From contig ONDC01000003.1 in NCBI GenBank assembly GCA_900316495.1, forward strand, positions 1,380 to 42,087: 40,708 nucleotides of DNA, read 5' to 3'. Shown piece by piece: positions 1 through 7,740 of this stretch (its first letter is position 1; every line of letters starts with the position of its first letter). The notes beneath the pieces were generated by a model, which was not told the origin of the DNA, did no database searches, and saw nothing but the letters and a program-made list of their open reading frames with translations. Made by a program: the position numbers and the translations under genes. This DNA comes from an uncultured Eubacteriales bacterium. GTDB lineage: Bacteria > Bacillota > Clostridia > Oscillospirales > Acutalibacteraceae.

Positions 1-1316
1 ACAAGCACGCCGCCCTTGATGACGGATGTGACAACGCCTTCAAAGACAACAGGCTCCTTGTCCTCGGTGGACTGCTCGACGGTCTCGCTCTCGACCTCGG
101 ATTCATCCTCGTCGTCGCGGCGGCGGCGTCTGGTGGTTACCTTGGGAGAAGCGGCGATCATCTTGTCCATGGTCTTTTTGGATTCAAGAATCTTCTTGGA
201 AAGATAGATATAGCCTTCCTGGTCATTGGTCTTGAGGATGATCAGTTCAAGCTCATCGCCAACCTTGACAAGGTCTTCGGGCTTCGCGTTGGGATCATCA
301 GTGAGTTCTTTCAGCTCTACAATGCCGGACTGTTTTCTTCCGACATCTACATATACCTCAGTCGGTGTAATGCCGACGACCGTACCCTTGACTACCTTTC
401 CGTTAATATTTGAATTCTTGAAAGACTCCTCCAAGAGTTCTTCAAAGTTTTCATTGTTGTTCTGGATTTCGCTCATGGTTGATAGGACCTCCTTAATTAT
501 GTCAGCCGGCGTCGATGCGCCTGCTGTAACACCTATGTTGTTGGCCGCTCTGACCTCGTCGACCGGCAGATCGGCTGCCGTCTGGATCAATACGCTCCGG
601 CAGTGACCAGAGCAGATGTGGAACAGCTTCGCTGTATTGGAGCTGCTCAATCCGCCTATGACGATCATCAGATCACATTTTTCAGACAGCTCCGCGGCCT
701 CCTGCTGTCTGCTTTGTGTCGCACTACATATTGTATCAAATAAAGTTGCGTTTGTACAGTCTTTTTTGAAAATTTCTAAACATTTTTTCCAAATCTCCGT
801 ATTGAAGGTGGTCTGTGCGACAACTGATACAGAAACTTCCTTTAGCTCCGGATGATTTTTGAGCAATTCAGACAATTCCGCATCATCGCGGAAGGTATAA
901 GCGGCATTGCTGCACCGGCTCTTGATGCCCAGTACTTCCGGGTGCTCCGAATTGCCGGCAATCAATATTATATCACCCTTTTGCGATGCTTTGGTGACAA
1001 TACTATGAATTTTTGATACAAACGGGCAGGTTGCATCCTGAATGACAAGATTTTTCTCCCGAAGCTCGTTGTACACCGGCAGTGGAACGCCATGCGAACG
1101 GATGACCAGCACATGATCCTGCGGCACCTCGTCGGGCGTATAGGCAATCACCACTCCCCTATCGGCGAGCTTCTGGACAACCTGATCGTTGTGAATGATC
1201 GGACCGAGCGTACAGACCTTCTTGCCCTCGTCCAACAGGGAATTGACCAGCTCAATGGCGCGGTTGACGCCGAAGCAGAAGCCGGCGGTTTTGGCGAGTT
1301 TAATGCTCTTGTTCAT
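1..1316 (-). CDS. ispH: Bifunctional HMBPP reductase (IspH) / ribosomal protein S1 fusion, partial
   Basis: This is one continuous reading frame that leaves the window at base 1, so 438 codons are visible. Residues 1-280 are IspH, the [4Fe-4S] enzyme that makes IPP and DMAPP in the last MEP-pathway step. The three cluster cysteines are present (C14 in GFCFGV, C97 in DATCPFV, C197 in TICSAT), as are the SHG and SSNT substrate motifs and the C-terminal GASTP. From about residue 281 the frame runs on without a stop into S1 RNA-binding repeats (for example VVKGTVVGITPTEVYVDVG). A charged linker with five arginines followed by an acidic run (about residues 393-420) separates the first S1 repeat from the second (VVFEGVVTSVIKGG). 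The start follows cmk by nine bases with GAGGTG upstream. Such fusions are known in Clostridia. The number of S1 repeats cannot be seen here. Confidence 0.95.
   Translation of the reverse strand, partial: MNKSIKLAKTAGFCFGVNRAIELVNSLLDEGKKVCTLGPIIHNDQVVQKLADRGVVIAYTPDEVPQDHVLVIRSHGVPLPVYNELREKNLVIQDATCPFVSKIHSIVTKASQKGDIILIAGNSEHPEVLGIKSRCSNAAYTFRDDAELSELLKNHPELKEVSVSVVAQTTFNTEIWKKCLEIFKKDCTNATLFDTICSATQSRQQEAAELSEKCDLMIVIGGLSSSNTAKLFHICSGHCRSVLIQTAADLPVDEVRAANNIGVTAGASTPADIIKEVLSTMSEIQNNNENFEELLEESFKNSNINGKVVKGTVVGITPTEVYVDVGRKQSGIVELKELTDDPNAKPEDLVKVGDELELIILKTNDQEGYIYLSKKILESKKTMDKMIAASPKVTTRRRRRDDEDESEVESETVEQSTEDKEPVVFEGVVTSVIKGGVL
474..494 (-). promoter_or_regulatory. Internal ribosome binding site and ATG for a separate S1 protein
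   Basis: Inside the ispH-rpsA frame, AAGGAGGT (487-494) lies about ten bases upstream of an in-frame ATG (474-476), exactly at the domain junction. The new product would begin MSEIQNNNENFEEL and contain only S1 repeats. The Shine-Dalgarno match is eight bases, but it also encodes the conserved Lys-Glu-Val near the IspH C-terminus, so part of the match is forced by protein sequence. The spacing is slightly long. The match and the ATG are seen; internal initiation is inferred. Confidence 0.5.
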
Positions 1317-1325
1317 GACAGCACC

Positions 1326-2000
1326 TCACACGCGGGCATCAAGCTTATTGCGGATGGTATCCACCACCAGTTGCACCGACTGCTCAAAGTCGATCTCGGA
1401 GGTATCGATCAGAATGGAATCAGCCGCGGGTCTGAGCGGAGAAATCGGCTTGTGGGTGTCGAAGTAATCGCGCTCCCTGATGTCCGCCAGAACCACCTCG
1501 TAATCCGCCTCCATGCCCTTTTCGATCAGCTCCTTGTAGCGGCGCTGCGCCCTGACCTCGGGAGAAGCCGTGAGGAAGATCTTGACCTCAGCGTGAGGAA
1601 GGACGACGGTGCCGATGTCTCTTCCGTCCATGATGATGTTGTTGCTTCGCGCGATCTCCTGCTGCATGTCCGACAGACACTGGCGCACCTTCGGAATCGC
1701 TGAGACGATCGGCGCGCAGCGCGTGACCTCGCGCGTGCGGATGACTCTGGAGACATTCTCCCCGTTGAGATAGATCTTCTGCTCGCCGTCCTCGTACTTC
1801 AGCTCGATGTCGAGCATGGGAAGAATCGAGCCGACCTTCTCCGCGTCGTCGGGGTCAATCCTGTGCTGCATGACATAAAGCGCCGCCGCGCGGTACATGG
1901 CGCCCGTGTCCACATAGACAAATCCCAGCCGGCGGGCGGCTTCGCGGGAGATTGAGCTTTTGCCGGCTCCGGAAGGTCCGTCAATTGCTACGTTAATCAT
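1326..2000 (-). CDS. cmk: Cytidylate kinase
   Basis: This 224-residue kinase phosphorylates CMP and dCMP to the diphosphates in pyrimidine nucleotide salvage. The P-loop GPSGAGKSS sits at residues 8-16, followed by the family signature YVDTGAMYRA and, further on, DGRDIGTVV and the lid-region RAQRRYKEL. The length is normal for the family. I chose the ATG at 2000 (MINVAIDGPSG), which overlaps the upstream flavoprotein stop by eight bases (ATGATTAA); an upstream in-frame extension adds residues without homology. Translation is probably coupled to that gene. Cmk next to ispH-rpsA is a common Clostridia arrangement, usually with plsC between them; plsC is absent here. Confidence 0.95.
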   Translation of the reverse strand: MINVAIDGPSGAGKSSISREAARRLGFVYVDTGAMYRAAALYVMQHRIDPDDAEKVGSILPMLDIELKYEDGEQKIYLNGENVSRVIRTREVTRCAPIVSAIPKVRQCLSDMQQEIARSNNIIMDGRDIGTVVLPHAEVKIFLTASPEVRAQRRYKELIEKGMEADYEVVLADIRERDYFDTHKPISPLRPAADSILIDTSEIDFEQSVQLVVDTIRNKLDARV

Positions 2001-3252
2001 ATGAGTAATACCCCATCCTTTCTGCTGCGGCAATCCCCGCGCACCGTCCGGTCGAAAACGCGATCTGCAGGTTGAACCCGCCCGTATGCGCGTCCACGTC
2101 GATCACCTCGCCCGCGAAGTACAAGCCCTCGATCAGCCTGGACTGCATGGTTTTCGGGTCAATCTCGCCGACGCTCACGCCGCCCGAGGTGATAATCGCC
2201 TCGTCGATCGGTCGGAAGCCTGTGACGGTAAATTCCAGATTTTTGAGAATTCCCGCGAGCGCCAGCCGCTGTTCACGGCGTATCGAATTGACCTTTGTGG
2301 TGTAAGGAATGCCTGTTCTTTTTATTATAACAGAAATAATCTTCTGTGGCAATAGTTTTGAGAGAGAATTTACAAAATCTTTGTTAATATTTTCCGAAAA
2401 ATCTCTTTGAATCCGGCTGTCAAGCTGTTCGAGGCTGAGAGCCGGCTTTAAGTCGATGGAAATACGATACCGCTTGGACGGGTCGCGCATGTGGGAGCTG
2501 GCACTGAGAATCACCGGGCCGGACATGCCGAAGTGGGTGAAGAGCATTTCTCCGAAGTCCTTGTAGATCACCCTTCCGCTGTCCGCCTCCGTCACACGGA
2601 TGGCGACGTTTTTCAGCGAAAGCCCTTGCGCTTCGGCGCATTCCTTTCCCTCGATGACCAGCGGCACAAGGGACGGCTTCGGACTGACCACCGTGTGACC
2701 GACGCTCCGGGCAAAGAGATAGCCGTCGCCCGTGGAGCCTGTGAGCGGATAGGATTTCCCGCCCGTGGCGACGATGCAGCAGGAACAGGGAACCTCTCCC
2801 CCATCCCGCGTCTGAACGCCGGTAATGCTGCCGTTCTGTGCCGTCAGCCCTGTCACCGTGTCGCGTATCACATGCACGCCGCTTTGACGGCAGAATCCGA
2901 TGAGCGCGTTATTGACGTCGGCCGCCTTGTCCGAAACGGGAAACACCCTGTTTCCCCTCTCCACCTTGAGCGGAACGCCGTGACCTTCAAAGAACTCCAT
3001 CACGTCGCGGTTGGAGAACCTTGCGAAACTGCTGAAAAGGAATTTCGGATTGACCGGAACATTGGCGAAGAATCCGTCCCGCGTGCAGTCGTTGGTGACG
3101 TTGCAGCGTCCCTTTCCGGTGATGAGCAGCTTTTTGCCGTTGCGCGGGTTCTTTTCGATAAGGGCGACGCTCGCGCCGGTCGAAGCGGCGCTTCCGGCTG
3201 CCATCATTCCGGCGGGACCGCCGCCGATCACCACAATATCGTAAGCCGTCAT
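1993..3252 (-). CDS. HI0933/BaiN-family FAD-dependent oxidoreductase
   Basis: This 419-residue flavoprotein has an N-terminal dinucleotide-binding motif (VIGGGPAGMMAAG, about residues 8-20), the family motif GKKLLITGKGRCNVTN at about residues 40-55, and the C-terminal FAD contact GEVIDVDAHTGGFNLQIAFSTG. These place it in the HI0933/YhiN group, which includes BaiN-type proteins of Clostridia. The substrate is not established for most members and I do not assign one; the neighbourhood (cmk, ispH-rpsA) gives no clue. The ATG overlaps the stop of the upstream RpiR-type regulator by four bases (ATGA), so the two are probably translationally coupled. Confidence 0.9.
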   Translation of the reverse strand: MTAYDIVVIGGGPAGMMAAGSAASTGASVALIEKNPRNGKKLLITGKGRCNVTNDCTRDGFFANVPVNPKFLFSSFARFSNRDVMEFFEGHGVPLKVERGNRVFPVSDKAADVNNALIGFCRQSGVHVIRDTVTGLTAQNGSITGVQTRDGGEVPCSCCIVATGGKSYPLTGSTGDGYLFARSVGHTVVSPKPSLVPLVIEGKECAEAQGLSLKNVAIRVTEADSGRVIYKDFGEMLFTHFGMSGPVILSASSHMRDPSKRYRISIDLKPALSLEQLDSRIQRDFSENINKDFVNSLSKLLPQKIISVIIKRTGIPYTTKVNSIRREQRLALAGILKNLEFTVTGFRPIDEAIITSGGVSVGEIDPKTMQSRLIEGLYFAGEVIDVDAHTGGFNLQIAFSTGRCAGIAAAERMGYYSYD

Positions 3253-4118
3253 ATGTCCTCCTCCGGCTTCTGATAGATGTCGTACTCGTCCCAGATTTCC
3301 TCCAGCCGCCGGAAGGTGTCGGACACCTCGCTCTGGTTGCGCTTGATGGCGGCGACGATCAAAGCGTTGATCACACTCATGGGCGCCACAAGGGAATCGA
3401 CAATCGACAGCATATCGCTCTTTGCCAGCAGCGCGCAGGCGGCGTACTTCACCAGCGGAGACGACATTGTGTCGGTAATGGCGATGATATTGGCGCCCTT
3501 GGCATTGGCGAATTTCAGCGCTGCAATCGCGCTGTTGCAGTAGCGCGGAAAGCTGATGCCGATCACGCAGGCCTTGCTGTCGACGTGCATCATCTGGGCG
3601 AGCGTGTCGCTCTCGTTGGAAGGGTCAATCACCACGACGTTTTTGAAAATCAGCTTCAGGTAATACCCAAGGAACACCGCGAGCGCTTCGGCGCTTCTTG
3701 CGCCAAGTATGTAAATCCTGTCCGCGCTGCAGATCATCCCGACCGCCTTGTCAAAATGCTCGTTGGACGCCTCGCTGAGCGTGCGCCGGATCTTGTCCAC
3801 ATCGGAGGTCAGGACGTCCTCCAGAATTTCGTCGTCCTTGATGCGGCTGCACGCCACGTCGATTCTCTGCACCGAGGTCAGGCGGTTGCGGATCATCTCC
3901 TGAATCGCCTTCTGCAGTCCCGGATAGCCGTCGTAGCCCAGCTCGGTCGCAAAACGCACGACAGTGGATTCGCTCACGCCGACGGTCTTGCCCAGCGTGG
4001 AGGCGGTCATGAAGGCCGCCTTGTCGTACTTTTCACAAATATAATCCGCAATAGCCTTCTGCCCCTTGGAGAAGCCGGCATAGCCGGTATTCAGGGCATT
4101 GATAAGCGAATTACTCAT
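3249..4118 (-). CDS. MurR/RpiR-family transcriptional regulator
   Basis: This 289-residue protein has an N-terminal HTH_6 DNA-binding domain (about residues 1-78, with VGVSESTVVRFATELGYDGY as the recognition part) and a C-terminal SIS sugar-phosphate-binding domain (about residues 120-260, including DRIYILGARSAE). RpiR proteins sense phosphosugars and usually control sugar or cell-wall amino-sugar catabolism. No sugar gene lies beside it: it overlaps a flavoprotein gene and heads an apparent operon with cmk and ispH-rpsA, so its targets may be elsewhere. GAGGG lies just upstream of the ATG. A 16-base palindrome 25-40 bases upstream is a candidate autoregulatory operator. Confidence 0.9.
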   Translation of the reverse strand: MSNSLINALNTGYAGFSKGQKAIADYICEKYDKAAFMTASTLGKTVGVSESTVVRFATELGYDGYPGLQKAIQEMIRNRLTSVQRIDVACSRIKDDEILEDVLTSDVDKIRRTLSEASNEHFDKAVGMICSADRIYILGARSAEALAVFLGYYLKLIFKNVVVIDPSNESDTLAQMMHVDSKACVIGISFPRYCNSAIAALKFANAKGANIIAITDTMSSPLVKYAACALLAKSDMLSIVDSLVAPMSVINALIVAAIKRNQSEVSDTFRRLEEIWDEYDIYQKPEEDI

Positions 4119-4142
4119 TTCAATCCCTCACATCACCGTCAT

Positions 4143-4158
4143 GCTTTTCAAAAAGCAA
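4143..4158. promoter_or_regulatory. Palindrome upstream of rpiR-type gene, candidate operator
   Basis: The sequence TGCTTTTCAAAAAGCA has two perfect seven-base arms around a two-base centre. It lies 25 to 40 bases upstream of the regulator start, where an operator overlapping its promoter would be expected. The symmetry is seen; binding by the regulator is inferred. Confidence 0.4.
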
Positions 4159-4177
4159 TACAGTGTAATAGTAACGC

Positions 4178-4214
4178 AAAAGGCACTCGCATAAATCTGA
4201 AAGATGCGAATGCC
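4178..4214 (-). terminator. Intrinsic terminator after smpB
   Basis: An 11-bp stem with one G-U pair (arms 4204-4214 and 4182-4192, 11-base loop) is followed on the minus strand by TTTTGCGTT. It begins six bases beyond the smpB stop codon and likely ends the dnaX-ybaB-recR-smpB transcript. Confidence 0.8.
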
Positions 4215-4220
4215 GTGCTT

Positions 4221-4691
4221 TTATTGATTTTTCTGCTTCAGGGCGCGGTCGATGGCGCGCTTTGCGTCGCGCTTTGCCGCGTCCTCCCTCTTGTCGTAGA
4301 GCTTCTTGCCCTTGCAGAGACCGATCTGCACCTTGACCAGCGAGCCTTTAAAGTAAAGCGACAGCGGGACAATGGAATAGCCCGCCTGCTTCACGCAGCT
4401 GTAAAGATGCGCAATCTCCTTCCTGTGCAGGAGCAGCCTTCTCACGCGCAGAGGGTTGACGTTGAAAATATTGCCATGGTCGTAGGGGCTGATGTGCATT
4501 CCCTTGATGTAGAGCTGTCCCTCCTCAATGGCGCACCACGCCTCCTTGATATTGACCTTGCCCTGCCGGAGGGATTTGACCTCCGTGCCGGTCAGCTCGA
4601 TACCCGCTTCATACGATTCCTCGACAAAATATTCATGATATGCCTTTTTGTTCTGGGCAATGCTGCGGTTGGCGTTTTTGTCCTTGGACAT
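4221..4691 (-). CDS. smpB: SsrA-binding protein SmpB
   Basis: This 156-residue protein binds tmRNA and helps rescue stalled ribosomes by trans-translation. The family core is intact: NKKAYHEYFVEESYEAGIEL near the N-terminus, GTEVKSLRQGKVNIKE, the segment MHISPYDHGN, and a basic tail (KREDAAKRDAKRAIDRALK) that would enter the decoding centre. The length matches the family. It follows recR by 11 bases and is followed by a strong terminator, so it is probably the last gene of the dnaX operon. The tmRNA gene itself is not in this window. Confidence 0.97.
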   Translation of the reverse strand: MSKDKNANRSIAQNKKAYHEYFVEESYEAGIELTGTEVKSLRQGKVNIKEAWCAIEEGQLYIKGMHISPYDHGNIFNVNPLRVRRLLLHRKEIAHLYSCVKQAGYSIVPLSLYFKGSLVKVQIGLCKGKKLYDKREDAAKRDAKRAIDRALKQKNQ

Positions 4692-4702
4692 TCTGAATCA
4701 CC

Positions 4703-5302
4703 TCATAATTCGCTGCGTCCGTCAAGCGCACGTTTGAGTGTGACCTCGTCGGCGTATTCCAGGTCGCCGCCGACCGGAATGCCGTAAGCAAGCCGCGTCA
4801 CCTTCACGCCGAGCGGCTTGATGAGCCGGGAAAGATACATCGCCGTCGCCTCGCCCTCCACGGTGGGATTGGTCGCCATGATGACCTCTTTCACTCCCCC
4901 CGCGTGGATGCGCGCCAGCAGCTCCTTGACGCAGAGCTGCTCCGGACCGATGCCGTCCATCGGCGAAATGCATCCGTGAAGGACGTGATAAACCGCGTTG
5001 AATTCGTGCGTGCGCTCCAGCGCGATAACGTCCTTCGGCTCCGCCACCACGCAAATGATGGATCTGTCCCTTGCGTCGTTGGCACAGACGGGGCAAAGCT
5101 CTCCGTCGGTCAGGTTGCAGCAGAGCTTGCACTTGCGTATCTTTTCCTTCGCCTCAAGGATGGCGTGGGCGAATGCCTCCGCCTCTGGCTTCGGCAGGTC
5201 AAGCACGTAAAGCGCCAGTCGCTGCGCGCTCTTTTTGCCGATGCCGGGAAGTCTCTCAAACTGCTCTATCAGCTTCGTGAGCGGCGCTACACGGTAAGCC
5301 AA
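4703..5302 (-). CDS. recR: Recombination mediator RecR
   Basis: This 199-residue protein, with RecO, loads RecA on SSB-coated single-stranded DNA during gap repair. It has the helix-hairpin-helix [13 protein letters not shown] (about residues 18-30), a zinc finger with C58, C61, C70 and C73, a Toprim domain starting [10 protein letters not shown], and the C-terminal [15 protein letters not shown] motif. The start is a TTG immediately after the ybaB stop codon, with no gap, so it probably depends on translational coupling. The order dnaX-ybaB-recR is conserved across Firmicutes. Confidence 0.97.
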   Translation of the reverse strand: MAYRVAPLTKLIEQFERLPGIGKKSAQRLALYVLDLPKPEAEAFAHAILEAKEKIRKCKLCCNLTDGELCPVCANDARDRSIICVVAEPKDVIALERTHEFNAVYHVLHGCISPMDGIGPEQLCVKELLARIHAGGVKEVIMATNPTVEGEATAMYLSRLIKPLGVKVTRLAYGIPVGGDLEYADEVTLKRALDGRSEL

Positions 5303-5656
5303 TCAGAATCCCATTCCCGGAAGCGACAGACCGCCTGTCACGGCGTTCATCTTTTCTTCCTTGTCGGCGTTGATGCTGCGGATGACCTCATTGACGGCGC
5401 CTGTGATCATGTCGGCGAGCATTTCCGGATCCTCCGGGTCGATGGCTTCGGGGCTGATGGTGAGATTGGTGATCTCAAGCTTGCCGAGCATGGTGACGGT
5501 GACGGCGTTGCCGCCTGTGCTGACGGTGTATTCCTTCTGGTCAAGCTCCGCCGAGACCTTCTCCATTTCCTCCTGTATCTTCTGAGCCTGCTTTGCGATC
5601 TGGCTCATGTTGGTTGCCTGGCCTGAGCCGTAGCCCTTGGGTAATCTTGATTTCAT
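5303..5656 (-). CDS. ybaB: YbaB/EbfC-family nucleoid-associated protein
   Basis: This 117-residue protein belongs to the small DNA-binding family found between dnaX and recR in most bacteria. A central region with MSQIAKQAQKIQEEMEKV begins an N-terminal coiled helix, and the conserved GGNAVTVTMLGKLEITNLTI strand segment follows. The glycine-rich lead (KGYGSGQATN) is typical of Clostridia versions. AGGAGG lies nine bases upstream of the ATG. The gene is 17 bases from the dnaX stop and directly abuts recR. Family members bind DNA as dimers; their exact role is not settled. Confidence 0.92.
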   Translation of the reverse strand: MKSRLPKGYGSGQATNMSQIAKQAQKIQEEMEKVSAELDQKEYTVSTGGNAVTVTMLGKLEITNLTISPEAIDPEDPEMLADMITGAVNEVIRSINADKEEKMNAVTGGLSLPGMGF

Positions 5657-5673
5657 TGTAAAATTCCTCCTGA

Positions 5674-7353
5674 TTAATCTTCTTCCACATCGATGCCCGC
5701 TTCCTGCGCCCGCTTCATGATTTTTTCAGCGAAGGAAGCCGGAGAATCGCCGGACGAATTGTTTTCGTTTGAAGTATATTGAACGGCTCCCGACGGGGTA
5801 TAAGGTCCCAGACGGCAGTCGATTCCGGAGATCTGACTGACAAGATTCCTGATGGAATTCTTGACCTGATCGTTGCGCAGCATTTCCCTCCCGAAGCTGC
5901 CCACTTCAATGAGAAGATACTTCCCGTTGACGAACGCTCTCGTGTCGGCAAGCACGCTGTAGGCCGCCGGATTGGTCTGCTGAAGTCCCTCCATGACGCG
6001 GCTCCAGTCGGGATAGAGCTTCGCGCCGTCGCTCAGTTCGCGGACGTTCTGGGAAACGCCGCTCTTTTCGGCGGGCGCCTTGGCTCCCGGCTCGGAGGTA
6101 CTGCCGTAAATGGGAACGCTCTGCGCCATTGGTCTTCCCTGCGGCAGTCCGGAACGCACCTTGCGTTCCAGCGACTCGATACGGGAGAGCAGCGATTGAA
6201 GGGTCGCGGTCATATTGGGTGAGGATGGCTGTCCGACAGGCTGCGGAGGCGGCGAGGCCGGCGTGCCGTTGTCGGGAATGCCGCATATTTTTATGAGCGC
6301 GGTTTCCATTTCCACGCGCTTGTTGACGCCCCGCGCCATCTTCTCGTAGGAGGCCTGAAGGAGATTGAGAATTTCAATCGCCCTCGCGGCGGTGAACTGC
6401 GAAGCCATCTGCTTTAGCTCGGTCAGCTCGGCTTCGGAGGCGACGATCAGTCCGTCGCAATCCTTCACCGTGCAGAGGATCATAATGCTGCGGAAATAGC
6501 CGATCAGCTCGTCGCAGAGCCGTATCATGTCCTTGGAATTCGCGTAAAGCTCACTGATCAGCCGCATTAACGCCGCCGGATCGCGTCTGGCGACGTCGCC
6601 GGCCATCTCGTTGATGTAGCCGCTGCCTGCCATTCCCACGGTTTCACAGACGGTCAGGGCGTTGACCTGACGGCTCTTCCCCATCGCCTGATCCAGCAGG
6701 GAAAGCGCGTCGCGCATGCCGCCGTCGGCAAGCCGCGCGATCATCAGCCCCGCCTCGTCGTCCAGATCCCCGCCCTCCTGCCGCGCGATGTATTTCAGCC
6801 TGTCGCAGATCGCCTGGGGCGTGACGCGGTGGAAGTCGAACCGCTGGCAGCGGGAGAGAATGGTAGCCGGCAGCTTGTGCGGCTCGGTGGTCGCCAAGAT
6901 GAAAATGACGTAGGACGGCGGCTCCTCAAGGGTTTTAAGCAGGGCGTTGAACGCCTCCGTGGTGAGCATATGCACCTCGTCCACAATGAACACGCGGTAC
7001 TTCGCCTGCGCGGGCGTGTAGCGGATCTCCTCCAGAAGGTCGCGGATGTCCTCGATCTTGCGGTTGGAGGCGGCGTCCATTTCGGTGACGTCCATGATGC
7101 TCTCGTCCTCGATGCCGCGGCAGATCTCGCATTCCCCGCAGGGATTGCCGTCCACAGGGTGCAGACAGTTGACCGCCTTGGCAAAAATCTTCGCGCAGGT
7201 GGTCTTGCCCGTGCCGCGGGAGCCGGTGAAGAGATAGGCGTGGGCAACCCTTCCAGTGATCAGCTCGTTTTTGAGCGTTTCGGTGACATGGGGCTGTCCG
7301 ACTACGTCGGCAAATGTCTTGGGGCGCCATTTACGGTATAGCACCTGATACAT
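5674..7353 (-). CDS. dnaX: DNA polymerase III subunit gamma/tau
   Basis: This 559-residue protein is the ATPase of the clamp-loader complex. It shows the Walker A motif GSRGTGKTT (about residues 44-52), a zinc module with C63, C72, C75 and C78, the DExx-type Walker B VFIVDEVHML, the sensor ATTEPHKLP and SRC arginine finger. A proline-rich linker (about residues 360-430) leads to a C-terminal tau-like region. I start at the ATG at 7353 (MYQVLYRKWRPKTF) because GGGGAGGG lies nine bases upstream and homology begins there; an upstream in-frame extension reaches into the SRP RNA gene and is not credible. The SRP RNA immediately upstream is the classical Firmicutes arrangement, and dnaX may use read-through from its promoter. 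Confidence 0.96.
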   Translation of the reverse strand: MYQVLYRKWRPKTFADVVGQPHVTETLKNELITGRVAHAYLFTGSRGTGKTTCAKIFAKAVNCLHPVDGNPCGECEICRGIEDESIMDVTEMDAASNRKIEDIRDLLEEIRYTPAQAKYRVFIVDEVHMLTTEAFNALLKTLEEPPSYVIFILATTEPHKLPATILSRCQRFDFHRVTPQAICDRLKYIARQEGGDLDDEAGLMIARLADGGMRDALSLLDQAMGKSRQVNALTVCETVGMAGSGYINEMAGDVARRDPAALMRLISELYANSKDMIRLCDELIGYFRSIMILCTVKDCDGLIVASEAELTELKQMASQFTAARAIEILNLLQASYEKMARGVNKRVEMETALIKICGIPDNGTPASPPPQPVGQPSSPNMTATLQSLLSRIESLERKVRSGLPQGRPMAQSVPIYGSTSEPGAKAPAEKSGVSQNVRELSDGAKLYPDWSRVMEGLQQTNPAAYSVLADTRAFVNGKYLLIEVGSFGREMLRNDQVKNSIRNLVSQISGIDCRLGPYTPSGAVQYTSNENNSSGDSPASFAEKIMKRAQEAGIDVEED

Positions 7354-7389
7354 CGCACAACACCCTCCCCTCATAAAAACGCGGACAAT

Positions 7390-7569
7390 AAAATAAGACA
7401 GAACCCTCATGCACATCGTCACACGGACACCAGATTGACTGCGGCGCACAGGGCAGACCGCTTAATGCTGCTCGGTTCCCCGCCTGACATGGTTCACAGC
7501 GCCCTGCCGCACAGGATCCGGCATCCGCATGTCGATATGCACGAATGTATTCTGTCTTGAAAAGGCAAC
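7390..7569 (-). ncRNA. ffs: Signal recognition particle RNA (scRNA / 4.5S-like)
   Basis: The minus strand carries the SRP helix 8 signature: GUGAACC, then GUCAGG, a CGG-GGAA-CCG tetraloop hairpin, AGCAGC and UUAAG (about 7455-7497). The flanks fold into one long helix: AGGGC with GCCCU, UGCGGC with GCCGCA, CCGGAU with AUCUGG, CGGAU with GUCCG, and UGCAUAUCG with CGAUGUGCA. The outermost pair GACAGAA (7550-7556) with UUCUGUC (7397-7403) is followed by UUAUUUU and probably ends transcription. A strong promoter places the 5' end near 7569. The total is about 180 bases, between the usual small (about 100) and large (about 265) bacterial types. The RNA binds Ffh and directs membrane protein targeting. 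Its place just before dnaX is conserved. Confidence 0.9.
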
Positions 7570-7575
7570 TATAGT

Positions 7576-7604
7576 ATTATAAACCATCGTTTACAAAAAA
7601 TCAA
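7576..7604 (-). promoter_or_regulatory. Promoter of SRP RNA (TTGATT-17-TATAAT)
   Basis: On the minus strand TTGATT (7599-7604) and TATAAT (7576-7581) are separated by 17 bases. This is a near-consensus vegetative promoter with predicted start at about 7569. Together with the galM promoter and SRP RNA it explains the 387-base stretch 7354-7740; bases 7605-7675 hold nothing else I recognise. Confidence 0.8.
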
Positions 7605-7675
7605 GTTTTTTTTGCTGTCGATTGTAAATTTTTTGTATACGCCAAGGAACGTGCCGCTGTTGCAGGAGAAAGCGA

Positions 7676-7704
7676 TTGATTTTCTCCTCCGTCTGTGATA
7701 TGCT
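7676..7704 (+). promoter_or_regulatory. Promoter of galM (TTGATT-17-TATGCT)
   Basis: TTGATT (7676-7681) and TATGCT (7699-7704) are 17 bases apart, about 30 bases before the galM start, divergent from the SRP RNA promoter. Confidence 0.6.
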
Positions 7705-7740
7705 GAAAAAGAAATCCCCCACAGGAAGGACGGATGACCT

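Noticed and set aside
3585-4787. Long plus-strand open frame (400 codons) opposite rpiR-type gene and smpB
   Set aside because: It is antisense to two genes with clear family motifs and crosses the smpB terminator; GC-rich antisense frames are common here. The translation shows no recognisable domain.
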